Shown: positions 11,081 to 25,100 of the stretch, piece after piece
How positions within the stretch are numbered: position 1 is the first letter of the stretch
Layout of the letters: each line of letters opens with the position of its first letter
NCBI RefSeq assembly: GCF_902806685.2
Contig: NC_048542.1
Span: 5,254,533 to 5,318,532, forward strand
Reading direction: 5' to 3'
Length of the DNA: 64,000 bases
DNA from: Maniola hyperantus
Taxonomy: Eukaryota; Arthropoda; Insecta; Lepidoptera; Nymphalidae
Program-made: the position numbers and the translations under genes
Notes under the pieces: generated by a model
Database searches by the model: none
Seen by the model: the letters and a program-made list of their open reading frames with translations, nothing else
Told to the model about the DNA's origin: nothing

Positions 11081-14000
11081 GTTTTGAGATGGGCCTAGGG
11101 GCAAACCTTTATCTGGACCTGAACGTATATTAGGTATATAAGCTGTGTAGTAGACATAAATGGCTTTGTGAAGGAAAAGCTCGTAGCTGGAGCTCGTGCA
11201 AGAAACGCCATAAAGGAAACCATTACGTAACCCCTTGACTAATGGGACCCTTACTTTTCTATTACCAGAAAAGGTCTTATTTACGTAATTTATTTAGAGT
11301 TACTATTAATTTGCTTAATCGTTCGCCATATATATCTGATTGAATTACTCTTAGCCATCGGTAACCCAATGATACGGCACTTTAAACCGACATTACGGAC
11401 CCATACCCTGTGCCCATACGATTCCCAGACCTTATAGGGATCATCTGCACTTTATCTAATCTTAATTCCGTAAGTTAATTTCCTTTTATCAAGCTATTTT
11501 ATAACGTATTGGTATTGAATTAACAATCATATTTGTATACGATTTGCAATTTTATCCCCAATTAATGTTCTATTAAAATAGAACCCTATCCTGTTTACAT
11601 AGAGTACAATGTTGTTATTTATTTTTTATAACATCTACAGTTGAATATTCTTCCGTGTAGATTTGGTTATACCTACTTTACCTGAGAACCGATACGCTAA
11701 TTTTATTTGATTTTGTTTACTATTATAAATATATTCTGTGGCAATAGCAACAAATGTTTTAACTTTTAAGTATGGAAATTATGACAGGAACTCAAAAGGC
11801 ATTAAGTATGCCTACTCAGGATTTCCTTTTCATACAACCCTTACAGAGAACTAACTAGGTTTTCCTCATCATTATACCTAGGTATTAGATTCTTTGACTT
11901 ATGAAAAAAGTACCTACCTATCTACGCAGACGTACCTAGATATAAAGTACTTACATAAAACTAAATAGCATAACATCGCAATCAGCTTAAAGACAAAACT
12001 CGAATAAAACTCGAGTCTTATTTAAAACAATTTCCGGCCGAACACCTATCCATCAACAGCTTGGTAACAAATAGAAAAAAAAATAAACGCCATTTACGAA
12101 TAAAGAGTTCCATATTCAAATCGTGGTAGCGAGTAGCGACGATTAGCGTCCAAGATGGCCGCGCCTGATTTTCGGCCAGTGATACAGATTTCAATTTCCT
12201 GCCTTGCTTATCATATTTCTGTCATCTGAGTTTGACAAATAAGTTCATTTTGCCGAGATGGACGGTTAAGGCCTGTTGAGGCAGACCATTTGTTATTCTG
12301 AAGTGGTTAAAGAATGTAGTAGCGTGATAGTCGTAGCGTGAAGCCGATGTAATTTAAATTTTCACTTGACTACAGCCTTGACTACAACCAGCTTGAGTCA
12401 AGTATTTGTTGTGATGAACCACAAATTCACAGTTTTCGGATTTTTCCCCTTAGGTACGTGTGCTACAAGACCTACCTGCCTGCCAAATTTCATGATTCTA
12501 GGTCAACGGGAAGTAGGTACCCTATAGGTTTCTTGACAGACACGACAGACAGACAGACAACAAAGTGATCCTATAAGCGTTCCTTTTTTCGTTTTGAGGT
12601 ACAGAACTCTAAAAAAGCAGTGAATTTGTTTAGAACTCATAAAACAAGGCAGATTTTAACTTTCATAAGCTATCACCAGCCCGTGTAAGCGAGTAAAGCG
12701 AAAAGACCGCCTCGTGTGTCCAAATAGCAAAATAATTGCGACGTCGGGCCTTAAATCTGACATCATTTGCTTATTAAGGAGCACCGCGCGCCGCTTTTGC
12801 ATAAATACGCACTCTAGGCACATAGGGGTCTACTGGGGTCTGGGAGATATTATTAGGTTGGTATAAGTACCTACAACTAAAACAGATGAATCTTCTTCTT
12901 TACAAATCTAAGGTTTTTCAAGGCATATTATTATTATACACACGACTTCACACGAGTTACCAATAATAATACCTATGCGAACCGATCTTGCTTTTATGAA
13001 GAAATCGTGAATTATTTTATTGAGAGAAATACCCACGACTTCCACGTCTCTGAAAAAAAGCTCTGATTTTTAAACAGAATTTTGCTCCTCAGTAGGTACA
13101 ATGATATTTCCAAAGCAATCAAGACTCTACGGCCTACGATAACTAGTTATAGACTTATAGAAACTCTCAACTCAGAATCTTATTTTTACTAGCTTTTGTC
13201 TTCGCCCATGTGACGACCAGACCAGAAGCTGCGCATTTTCGCGATAATTTATAGCTTATAGTCCTCGGAGATAACGTTATCAATATCAGTGAAAGAATTT
13301 TCAGAATTGAATCATTCGTTCCGGAGATCACCCACACAAACTTACAAATTATCATACCTACTTCTTTATAAAGCATTTTTTAAATCTTATAAAATAGAGT
13401 TAACCATATTTTATGATGTTGTTTTAATTTATTATTGGTAAAGAAGTAATTCAGCGGCAGAAGGCAAAAGCAAAACTGCAGCGCGCGGCAGACGCAAAGA
13501 ATGTCGTTGTAGGATTTATTACGCGTGCGCACATCTGATGACATGAGGACAGCCGCCAACCACTTCTCTACGCGCCATGATCGCCTGGTACTCTTGCAAA
13601 TCTAGAGCTATATATACTTAGCTCTCACAAAATGCTTTATTTAAAACTTCAAATCCAAAAAAGTTACTTGGATGACCCCAAGAGTTTCTGAAAAACTGTA
13701 AGGTACTACCTATATATAGTGCACGATGCATGAATAGAATAGAATTGAGATATTTTTTATTCGAATAGCTTTTGAATCGTCAGTTGCATCATTCTTGCAG
13801 TTGCAGTTCTCGACATTTTGCACGATTAATCAAAACAGTTAATAAAGGTGTAACTAAATCTCACTTCAAAGTATAAAGTCTAATTTTTAGGGTTCAAACG
13901 TCGATCCGTTGCTCCGTTGTGACGTGATTGAAGGACAAACCAAATAAACCAACAAACCAACAAACAGACACACTTTCGCAGTTATAATAAGGGTACTGAT

Positions 14001-14930
14001 TACAGAGATGCGCTTACCCACGTTGAGCTGCGCCCACTGTTAGTAGGGTAACCATATTTACATAATTTGGTATCATTTTCCCACCTTTACCATCAAAAAT
14101 CATCACGACCTTATTCGACCATAGGGCATGTTTGAAAAGTCGAAGTAAGTAAGTAATATGTCGATGATCCAGTCAAAAGTACCTACTGGGCACTGGCTGG
14201 GGTTTTAAAAAGTTTCAGTTTCCTTGTTTTTAACATCATAAAAAGATTCCGACGAATTGAGAACCTCCTCCTTTTTTTGAAGTCCGTTAAAAACGCAAAA
14301 GCTCGGCTATGAGGGGGGGGGGGGGGAAGCAACCCTGCACACCCGCACGTCACCACCCCAAGTGCCGTCTTGACCTGTTTTGCTGCACTGAGTAATATTA
14401 AAATAATTTTTCGTAGAAAACCATCGATGAATTAAAAGTCAAATAAAATGAGCTGGGTAGCTATTATTTAGTATTAGACACTGATTTAGCGAATCAGTCC
14501 GACGCAGATCTTAGTATCAAGCAGTCAAGCACTCATCCTATCCTGTAGTGTTGATGGTGTGGTGACTCTACTCAACTGAGCACGATTTTTCCGACCGATC
14601 AATAAAACCATCGCCGAGTGCAACGAACAATCGAACTGCACTTATATTATAATACTTACTTCAAATTAACCTTGCTCTCAATAAGCAATTATCTAACCTA
14701 TTTTATAACTAGGTATTAACCAAATGAAATATTATGTTTACATTTACAAGGCTAAACAGTATGCAATACATAAGTAACAGGCAGTCTCACCCGGCTTTTA
14801 TGGGTAGTTAAATTTTTGTACATTTTTAATAAAGAACTAAAATACTTACGGTGATATTTGTGTAAAAATACAATTAAATACCTACTAAGAATCAACTAGA
14901 AATAAACGACTTCCAAAACCACTACAAATA
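11081..14930. other. Gene-free AT-rich stretch with repeat fragments
   Basis: Fragments of a dispersed repeat (family ending TGAGGTACGGAACCCTAAAA) occur at 12,405-12,615 and 13,770-13,990. The motif GACGAATTGAGAACCTCCTC, found widely in Lepidoptera, occurs at 14,250-14,270. A run of about 14 Gs lies at 14,313-14,326, followed by a GC-rich MITE scrap. No gene is supported. Confidence 0.4.
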
Positions 14931-14939
14931 TAATATGTA

Positions 14940-14999
14940 TGAAGTCGGGCGAGCATAAAAGAAACTAGAAATCAAAGCGCGAAGCTCGCCCGACTTCAA
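14940..14999. repeat. Short GC-rich inverted repeat
   Basis: TGAAGTCGGGCGAGC (14940-14954) is repeated exactly in reverse complement at 14985-14999, with a 30-nt loop. The sequence would form a strong hairpin. Its origin is not known. Confidence 0.7.
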
Positions 15000-16336
15000 C
15001 ATAACTTGACAACTCGGTTGGGCAGCGTTCAGGAAGCTTCGAGATGTCTTCTTGTCCGAAATTCCTCAGTGCTTGAAGAAATTCAATACTAAGTAGATAA
15101 TAATCAGAGATTCATTTGCTAGAGATTTAGATCTTCCAGAAGAAACTGACTAGGTTAGTACTAGTCTCCTCACCCTAGAATCACTAGACTCGACGTAGAT
15201 AGATGTGATAAGTCAGGGAGAGTTCGATAATTTATGCCATTTTTAAACCACAACAAATATTGTGAATGCTATACTTAGATACTTGTACAACTAGGCATCT
15301 TCTGGACAAGCGCGCTCCATCTTAGGCTGCATCATCACGTCTTGCCACCATGTCTGATTGCAGCCAAGCGCTAGTCTATAAATTTAAAAAAACTAAATCA
15401 TATATAAGTTCATCAACCTTAACTAGCCACACACATAACGTGAGGGTAGATTCGATCGTCAAGCGCCATCTCGCGGCGAGGCGGGGACCCTCACGACGGA
15501 TGACGTCAGACGGCGGGGTTGATTGAGCGATGAACTCGACGTCGAGTCGTGTCGATCACGGTATATTATTATTACGGCTTATACGAAGGATTATCCATTC
15601 AGATTTTTGTATACAGGTTGTTCTGGTAGGTACTTTAATTAATTTGTATTTTTTTTTAATTTACAATTTTTTATTATTTATAGCTGCTTTTTTATAATAC
15701 TATATTAGCTCTCGGTTTACAGGTTTTCCAACGATTTAGGTACCTTTTGAATCACAGAACCAAGAATAGAATATAATTCTATTCTGGATGCTACGAATAA
15801 CATTATTGTTAATTTCTCGCTATCAAGTTAGATTAAGAATTAAGTATTAATCTAAGGTAGGAATTCTAGCATAGCTTACCTACCTACCCTGTTTTAACCT
15901 ATTACTGCTACGATCCACTTAACTATTTGGCGGAGATGTCTGCCAGAAATAAATCGTTCAATAACGACGCTGCCCGGAGGCACTAGCGCTGAGTAGGAAA
16001 AACTTATGTACTCTAGTGCGGGCATTAACGGGGTAGGTACTGCGGATTTAACAGACACTGTAATGTTCAATTACAAACTCCAAGACACGGACGTAGTAGC
16101 CTCTGCCGTGAGGCTTCAGAAGTTAGCAGACCTTGAGCAATGTCCTACATCAAGAGTGGTGCGGATTTGATCAGACCAAAGCATTGGGCTGTCTCCGCGG
16201 TCTCTTTCCGTCTACTTTGCCAGTGATCACAATATTTTCAAAATTGTTAATATTTACAAGGTATTTGACAATCTACTAATAATCATGCACTTCTTATATT
16301 ATAACCATGCCAGTCAATACACGATTACCTACTATC
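15000..16336. other. No gene seen; SINE scrap and GC-rich island
   Basis: Position 15,300-15,395 resembles part of a SINE. Position 15,430-15,560 is locally GC-rich and has a perfect CRE palindrome TGACGTCA at 15,501-15,508. It could be an unannotated promoter or noncoding first exon, but no coding sequence supports that. Confidence 0.3.
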
Positions 16337-16348
16337 ATATCCAGGACA

Positions 16349-16637
16349 GCTGTGATAGCCTAGTGGTTAGGACGTCCGCCTTCTAATTGGAGGTCGGGGG
16401 TTCGATCCCGGGTACGCACCTCTAACTTTTCGGAGTTATGTGCGTTTTAAGTACATAATTAAATATCACTTGCTTTAACGATGAAGGAAAACATCGTGAG
16501 GAAACTTAATGTTCTCAAAGGTGTGTAAAGTCTACCAATCCGCACATGGCCAGCGTGGTAGACTAAGGCCAAACCTTCTCACTCTGAGAGCCCCGTGCTC
16601 TGTAGTAAGCCGGCTTGGGTTGATCATGATGATGATG
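16349..16637 (+). mobile_element. tRNA-derived SINE, full length, with 12-bp target duplication
   Basis: A tRNA-like head has A box GATAGCCTAGTGGTTAGG and B box GGGTTCGATCCC. The body then runs to a (GATGAT)n end. The direct repeat ATATCCAGGACA flanks it at 16,337-16,348 and 16,638-16,649, which fixes both boundaries. The family recurs in reverse at 37.1, 42.9, 46.5, 47.0, 47.4 and 54.5 kb. Confidence 0.85.
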
Positions 16638-16814
16638 ATATCCAGGACAAATAAAAACATCCTGTATATACCTACGACCGCTGGCATGGTTCGCAAGCTC
16701 TTATTAATACCATGAAGAAAGCTACACCAAATCTGATAGAAAACTAACAGTGGGAGTGCTTGAATTTTAATACAACGATGCACACAAGTTTGGTACTAGA
16801 CTTATTAATATTTT

Positions 16815-16995
16815 TATAACTTGAACCTGTAGGGCGATTGTCTAAAACCTGCATCAATCATTATTACAATCTCAATTGTTCTGATTGGCTGAATTTGTGC
16901 GATTCTTGTTGCAACAATGCATTGTGGCCAATAGTGAGCGAGCATTAACCAATCAGAGATGATTGCGATCGTGACATTGTAGCTGTCAAACAACC
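16815..16995. mobile_element. MITE family with TGATTGATGCAG end
   Basis: The sequence contains GCATCAATCATTATTACAATCT, CAACAATGCATTGTGGC and CCAATCAGAGATGATTGCGA. Related copies lie at 31,785-31,925 and, split by a SINE, at 33,315-33,625. No coding potential. Confidence 0.5.
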
Positions 16996-18485
16996 GCGGT
17001 AGGGCCACTGCACAAACATGTATTGTAAAGGTAAAGTAGGTAGGTACTTATATATAGCTATGACTGCTGACTTTGAGATTATGGAATAGAGATGCTCGAT
17101 GCTGCCAACTAATCAAATCTGCATCTTACGTCAATGTACGCGCAGAGGGAGCTTGCATGAAACAGTGAAATGTGACAAAGCCACTGTTTGTAATTTAATC
17201 GATAATTTAGAATGGTTATCAAACTTAAAACTAAGTAACAGACGATGTGAATTTTACGTATTCTGGAAGACGTTCTATTTACTAATAATATTTAAGATTT
17301 TTTTTTGTCATAGGCAACATAACACCCTTATTAGGTAGACATCTTCGCGCGAGAAAGTCGCGCTCTTTTACCACTTCTGTAATAATTATACTTACATAGA
17401 GAAGTAATTATATAATATGTATTTCTGAATAAACGAAGTTTGTGAACGAATATTATAATACCTAAGTACCTAAGTACCTAGAGTCAAGAATTTCAATAGA
17501 ATAAGAAGATAAATGCTAGCAGTGATGTGGTTATTCATAACTCTATGAATGCTAGCGAGACTAGAAATAAAAAGTTCTTGTTCTATTTGCTTTACAATAG
17601 TTAAGTACCTACCTACTATTATAGTACTAGTAAGTAGGTATTATTGCAATGAATGTGACGACGTTGCTCTTCCATCTCGATCTTCGACAAAGAAATTTTG
17701 TGCAGTAGCAGGTAGGTATCTATCATGTATATTGAATATTATGTATGTGTGTACGTGTATAACCGTTGAGCTATTGAGGCTTTTAAAACCTATCACATAA
17801 AATATTCTGATATATTTTATTAAGGTATATTTTTATAAGAATATGCGTTTCAATTCTGCCCAGTGTACGTTTTAAACAAACACGCCATTCCTATACGTAT
17901 CATAATACCGATATCTTGCGAGCTAAGCTCGGAACATAAAAGTATTCCCTTTAATACCTTATTGAATAATCCACCGGGAAGATTGAAAGATATGCAACTC
18001 TGCAAAATTAATATTTTGTACAGGTAATTATTATAATCACTCTTTGGTTTCGTAGGTACTTATTGTGATTTCCTCTGGGATCATTTCATTGGTAAATTAA
18101 ATACCTTCTTAAGCAAATTAAATTAATATGCACCCTTATGCAGCTTAACAAATCAAACTAAAAGCTTTTGAGGCAAGGTCTACCTATATACCTATTCGAT
18201 GTACAGTTAATAACTTTCAAGTTTCAACTCACTATATTACCTAGTTACTTCCTATCAAAATAAAACTACACTGATCGCAAAACAAGTACATAGTCCAATC
18301 TGAAGTTGCTATAATACATGGCGGTTTGAGCACCTCACGAATGTCATAGTTAATAAGTTGTGTACATGTCATAAGTTTTTTTTTTGCGCGCATTATACTA
18401 TGAAAATAAGCTAAGCTGATTCATAGCTCCATGATATTCAATGTAGACGCTTTTTAATTATTAAATAATAATTTTATACCTATTA
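16996..18485. other. No gene seen
   Basis: AT-rich sequence. Short frames occur but none has a recognisable domain or splice context. Confidence 0.4.
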
Positions 18486-18630
18486 TACGCGACAGGTCGA
18501 GACGGCAATCAGGGAGTGAACACCCCGCACAACCCCCGCGCTAATCCGGTGCGGGCGAGCGAAGGTGACGTGCGTGTTTGCGGGGCGTCCCCCCGCCTCA
18601 TACGCCGATTGCCATCGCAACCTGTCGCAA
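18486..18630. mobile_element. GC-rich MITE, complete
   Basis: Left ACGCGACAGGTCGAGACGGC and right GCCATCGCAACCTGTCGC form terminal inverted repeats around a GC-rich core. This is the reference-type copy for the family in this window. Confidence 0.7.
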
Positions 18631-19175
18631 CCATGGAAAGAACTAGAATCTAGATATCCGCTTAGCTTATTATTACGTTCTACTCATTAGCGAAACCAAT
18701 AATTAATCTATGGTTCTACTAGTACTTACTTTACAAAAGACGAGTTCACAAATCAAAGTCCTTTTTTAAATTAACCGCCATAATCTTTGAAACATGTGTG
18801 ACACCGTTCCTTTCCACTAGTATAAATGTAACAATATCAAAGAACTTTTTATTTTTATTTTATTAAACATGGCATTTTTATAGCAATAAATTGAACCTGT
18901 AAATTTAAATAAATGTAACTATTTAGACATAATATTTTATAAAATATTTATAAATATTAACATCTGTGATACCGTGGTGATACCGAACCGTTTGATTCAC
19001 TTTATCTGTACAAAAATAGAAAAAAGTAACGCAAATGTCAACGCAAACAAAACTTGAAAAACTATGTCAAAATTAATTCTAAATTTAGTGTAAAAAATAA
19101 AACATTTAAACAGTTAATTTTTTGCAGAAATCCATGTATTATTTTCATCTAAACGAATAATTAAAACACAGCACG

Positions 19176-22100
19176 ATGGCAGAGAAGTAAGTACCTATCC
19201 AAGCCTTTAGCAATAAAGTGTCAACAAAAACCTAAACAGCACAATATTACATAAATAAACATCGCAATTACTGAATTGATTGTGCTAAATGCCTTGAAAT
19301 AAATCGATATTAATTTGTTACTCATTTCCTGCAGCTTCGTATAAAGGAAGTGTATTAATGCTTACGAGTTTCTAAAGTCTAGCTGGGTATCATGGTTTGT
19401 CAAACAGGATCAAATTTTTAATTTATTCCACTTTTATTTGTATACATTCCTTATCACATAAGAGAATACGCGTGGTAATGTCATTAGCGACCTATAATTT
19501 TTGAAGCAATAAATAAAACAGGAGTGTTCCAATGATTAGATTCTTTGTTTTATAGCTTAGATTATATGTGAATTAATTTCTTTGTGGGTTCACCTGTACT
19601 TTGTGTTATGGTTTTTATTTGTTATCTTATCAAACATGTTAACTTCATTTTTACATGGCAGCCTCAATTTAAGTGATGCTATCTGATTTTTATCTTTAAT
19701 TTACTTAATAATTTTGTAAACATTCAATTAAGTAGGTACCTAACTAAAAGCTACAAACAAAGGCAGCATCATTATTGGGATATTGGGAGGATTTTATGTA
19801 TAATACACAAAATAATCAAAATCTATTATTATTATAATTATGCTACATACCTATCGTCAAATTATTCTATCAAACTTAAAACTTACAAAGGATTTTGATA
19901 CTTTGGAAGACTCACTATTCACTAATCATCGTCATCATCATCATCAGCCTGTTTACGTCCACTGTTGGACATAGGCCTTCCCTAAAGAGCACCACCACAC
20001 CTGGTCCTCAGCCTTCCTCATCCAGCCACTTCCCGCCAGCCTCTATATATCGTCAACTACTACTCTTTATATCGTTAACTATTAGCAAGCTGAAGTGGCA
20101 GTGGGCAGGTCAAGCCTGTCATATAGGCGATGGCCGTTGGAGCCGGAAAGTATAAGAGGAATAATTTAATTTAATACCTATCATTGAATATCATTATGTT
20201 AAAGGTGTGAATCAAATCCCAATGATGGTGCCAGCTCCCCCAAACAGGAGGACAAAGCCAGTGGCAACTGGTGGGACTCATGGATATCATCCGCTAAGAC
20301 AAAGGTATGTAGAAAAAAGAGGAAAACGACGATGAGCAGATATGTATGGATCCTAGCCTAGAAAGTACAAACCAAATAATATCTGTCCCGGCTTTACTCA
20401 CGTGTGTAGTCAACATTAGCCCGACTAGTTTCGAACCCATACGGGGTCCTTTTTCAAGGGAGTCCGTTTGGGACCGGGAGAATGGAAATCACTCACGGTA
20501 GTTTAAACGCTAAAGTACAAACCAATAATAATAGTAATAAGATTTATCATTGGAAGTAATTTTTTTTATTTTGATATCAATCAATCAATCAATCAGCCTG
20601 TTTGCGTCCACTGCTGGACATAGGCCTTCCCAAGAACAACTTCGATGCTGACATTTTCAACGGAGATGGATCTCAGGATGACGGACCCATTAAACATTAC
20701 TTTCGTTTTGTCCACGTTCATCCGGAGGCCCACTCTTGATACCAAATCTCAAATTGTTCATTTCAAAAGCAAACACAACAAGCTGTTTTCTTATTATATG
20801 AAGTGCAATTCATCTCACAGCAATGTGGTCTAAAGTTTAACAAGCACCTCTCTTTCTATGGCAAAAACTATCTCTTAATTATATCTCTCTCTTATGAGAT
20901 CAAAGGGGATCGGGAGTCGCCGCCTGTGACTTGCCTGTCATAGGTATTATATTATCTCAAGTCATGTGACCATGTGAGTCCGGTGCAGCCTGATCAAGGT
21001 AACATACTTCTTAGATTATAAAGACAAATGTAACAGATAGAAGTTAATTAGACTAGTTATAATACATCTAATGGTAGGAGATCTGTAGAAGAACTAGAGT
21101 AACCAACATAGCTCAATGGGTTGCGAAGCTGAAGTGGCAATGGGCAGGGCACATAATTCGTAAAACCGATAGATGTTGGGGTCCCAAGGTGCTAGAATGG
21201 CGACCTCGCACCGGAAGACGCAGTGTTGGAAGACCCCCACTAGGTAGACGGACGACATTAGACGAGTCGCAGGGAGCCGCTGGATTCAGGCGGCGCAAAA
21301 CCGTGGCGTGTGGAAGTCCCTACAATCGACCTATGTCCAGCAGTGGACGTCTATCGGTTGATGATGATGATGATTGGTATGAAATTTTAGAGTATGATTC
21401 GTACTGGGTTTTGACTGTCTTGATTATTAAAACAGTTCTTATATTTCAGTCAGCTGAAGTGTACACAATGGTGAAAAAGGATCTGGACGAAATAGGCTCA
21501 GCTGTCAAGAGCGAGGCCAGCCACGTCTTTAGCTCCACTTCTAATGTCATTGGAAAGACACTGAAGGTTAGTTTATCACAATTTGACAAATTCCTGAAAG
21601 GCCCACAACGCATTGGCAGTTCCTCTGCTGCTGCAAATGTTAATGGGCGGAGGTAATTACTTTTATTTAAAAAAATAAAAAGGTATGAGTCATCTTTTAG
21701 GCAAGAAAAAGTGTATCTTGATATATTTTGACTTTAAGAAAACTTCTCGGAGAATGTATGAGCTGCTTTTACTGCTGTATCGAGATGTTCTAAAGTTTGG
21801 CTAAATATACGATAGGATTATATGATGGCTTCATTATCAGTCTGCAGTATGGACAATTGGACATCCTTTAATAATGTACACTAGTCACCTCAAATTTTGT
21901 ACAGAGATAGTTTACATCCCAGGAACACACACACAGCACACACATAGCCTACTTTTTATCCTGGAAAAGAGTTCCCATTCCAGTGTTTTTGAAGAACTTA
22001 TATTCCTACAAATGAAGTTGTGGGCATCATCTATCCTAATATTATTAAGAGGTAAGTTTGTTTGTGGGGGTAATCTTTGGAACTATTGAATCGTTTTTGA

Positions 22101-25100
22101 AAATTATTTCACCAGAAGAAAGCTATGTTATTCCTGAGTGACATATGCTGTGTTTTATTTTAAACGAATCCCTACAAAAAACCCTAAAAATTGTAATAAG
22201 CTACCTGTGCGAATATGGCGTGTTGCTAGTCTCATAATAATATAAGATGCACTGTAAAAATAAACATATTTAATTTCAGTTGGACAGTCCAGAATCAACT
22301 GCTAATGTTATGAAGAAAAGTTTCAGCAGCTTTATTGGTAAGTAAGCATTAAATCTATCTTGTCCACAATCTATAGTACGCGACAGGTCGAGATGGCAAT
22401 CGGGGTATGAGGCGGAAGGACACACCCGCACGTCACCCACGCTCGCCCGCATCGGGTTAGCGCGAAGGCTGTGCAGGTGTGGGGATTTTAATTAAATAAA
22501 TCTATGAAAACCAGCCTACTGATCTTTTAAACTGTAGAGGAATTTTTTTTTTTTTTAATTCAGATACAAGTTAGCCCTTGACTGCAATCTCACCTGGTGG
22601 TAAGTGATGACGCAGTCTAAGATGATAGCGGGCTAACCTGGAAGGGGTATGGCAGTTTTTATTAAACCCATACCCCTTTGGTTTCTACACGGCATCGTAC
22701 CGGAACGCTAAATCGCTTGGCGGCACGGTAGGGTGGTAACTAGCCACGGCCGAAGCCTCCCACCAGACCAGACCAGAAATTTAGAAATTATAAAATTCCA
22801 AACCCCTGCCAGGAATCGAACCCGGGACCTCCCACTATTAAAACCACAGCGCTCACCACTGCGCCAGGGAGGTCGTCGAAAATATAAAAAATAGGCTTTA
22901 TTCTTTGATGTAAGAATTACCTGTTATCTCCCAAAGCCACTATGATCCAAACAAACGTTCCTCCCAGTGTTGGGGACACTACTCAGAGAAACTTTAATTT
23001 TTTTTTAAATAACGAAGGTCTGGCACATGCTGGCTCTTAGTCCATATATATCACTCAGTGAAGCAGCAATGTTGAACCAGTCAATGTCAAATGAGCTTGG
23101 TGCTATCATGGAGCTATCATTCAGTGTTGAACACTAAGATGAAGTGCGCAGTGGTGCACACACATAGGTGACATTGTGAGTGTGTGACATTTTCCACTGA
23201 CACAGTTTTCTAAAAATTAACTATCATCTTTCGTTAGTAGACTAGACTATTGGCTAATATTTCATTTCCTTGCAGGTCAAGTGAGCACAGTGCTGAACCC
23301 TGAGCCTGATGACGAGGATGACACGGAAGTTATTCTGTCTTCAGGGGATACCACCATGCTGTCCACATATAGAGTAATAACATTAACATTATATACACAA
23401 ATATTAAGGAGAATGTTTGTATGATTGTGTGTGTATGTTTGTTACTCTTTGACGCAAAAACTACTGGACTGTCTGTCTGTCCATCTGTCTGTCTGCGAGC
23501 TTTGTACGGCCCATCCGTTTAACAGATTTCGATGAGATGTGGTACAGAGATAGCTTGCATCCCGGGGAAGGACATAGGCTACTTTTGATCCCAGAAAATC
23601 AAACAGTTCCCTCTGAATTTTAAAAAACAAATCGATGCGGACGAAATCACGTGCATAATCTAGTTATTAGATAAAATGTTTAAGGATAAAGCCACCAGGA
23701 TTCACAGTTTCGTTTTTTTCAAATTTGTTAACAGAAAGAACTCGAAGCCCTCCAACGCGTAGATGCCACATACATCGTCCCAGCGTACAGTCCAGAGTTC
23801 GAAGCCTGGCGTTCCAGTCTGGAGGACTCGGAGTGCGTGATAACTCCACACTCAGCCGTCCGGCGCTTGCAGACCAACCCAGTGCTGAAGGCGCAGTATG
23901 ACAAGCTTGTTCCTGATGCTGTGTCCAATGAGGAGTTTTGGGAAAGGTAAAAAAAAAATTTGAACTTCTTATGAACTTAACAATCAAGAATGTAGTGGTG
24001 ATCGCCTAGTACAGGACTGCTTGTAAAGAAGAAGGACTTTAGTACTAGGTTTTGCGTGGACTACAGAATGTTAAATAATGTGACCAAGAAAGACAGCTAC
24101 CCTTTACCTCGGATCAATGACACACTAGACATGCTTGGAGGAATGAAATGGTTCTCTACTGTAGACTTGAAAAGTGGTTACTGGCAAGCAGAGCTTCACC
24201 CGGATAAAGAGAAGACTGCTTTCACTGGTACTGGAAATAGCCTTTGGCAGTTCCGAGTGATGCCTTTTGTTTAAAATTTCGGCGTCCTATTCGGGGTGTC
24301 CAAATTTCGATCCGGGCCCGCAACTTTTCATTCATTTCATTCCCGGTTCATTCCCAACTAGATCAGTTTGAAAGCGTACAGTCCAGAGTTCAAGCTCAGA
24401 GTCTGTCATAACTCCAGCCTCAGCCATCCAGCGCTTGCAGACTAAACGAAACTATGTTTTCTTATTGAATTTTGAATGTTTTTTGAAAACATGTTTGTGA
24501 TTAGTTGGTGACTCAAAATGGTTAACTGATTACGAAGCAGAGAGAGCACTATACTATATTATTTCCGCGGACAGAGTATAGGTCCAAGAGAAATGCGTCT
24601 AGTTTCTTATTTTCGTAGTATTTTGTTATATTCATAGTAATTTATTTTGTAGATACTTGTTCCGCGTGGCGCTACTCCAAGATCGGCTGGCCGCGGCGTC
24701 CCGCAAGCAGCCCGCAGACGAAACCACGGCCACGGAGGACCCCGTGCTGGCACATTTGCCGCTACAGACACCCATCGAACAGTAAGTACCAAGGTGTAGC
24801 TAATTATTCATAGCTAGACTAGCTGATGCCTGCGTTCACTCTGATAGAAGTGTTTTCAAATATAACTCAGCTCTTGACCTTTCTTTTTTAGGAGCCCCAA
24901 AAAAGTTGTCCCCAACGTCGTTGTTACTGAGAAAATCTGTGAAACTCCAGAACCAGAGGCCAATGTCGTCACCTGGGAAGATGGTAAGTAACTTTAAAAG
25001 TATAGACTTTTTAGAAATCAGATATCTTATTTTTAAACTTGAAAATTACAAAATGTATTAAAAGTTAAAAACCCTTTTCAATAAATAAATGGAATTGATT

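Noticed and set aside
14313..14326. Functional G-quadruplex
   Set aside because: It is a single homopolymer run next to a GC-rich MITE scrap; run length may also be a sequencing artefact.
16351..16425. tRNA gene (good A and B boxes)
   Set aside because: The boxes belong to a SINE with a target duplication; no acceptor stem closes.
21189..21656. A 155-residue open frame running from the RTE tail through BSDC1 exon 3
   Set aside because: It joins a LINE remnant to a real exon across its splice acceptor; the frame match is chance.
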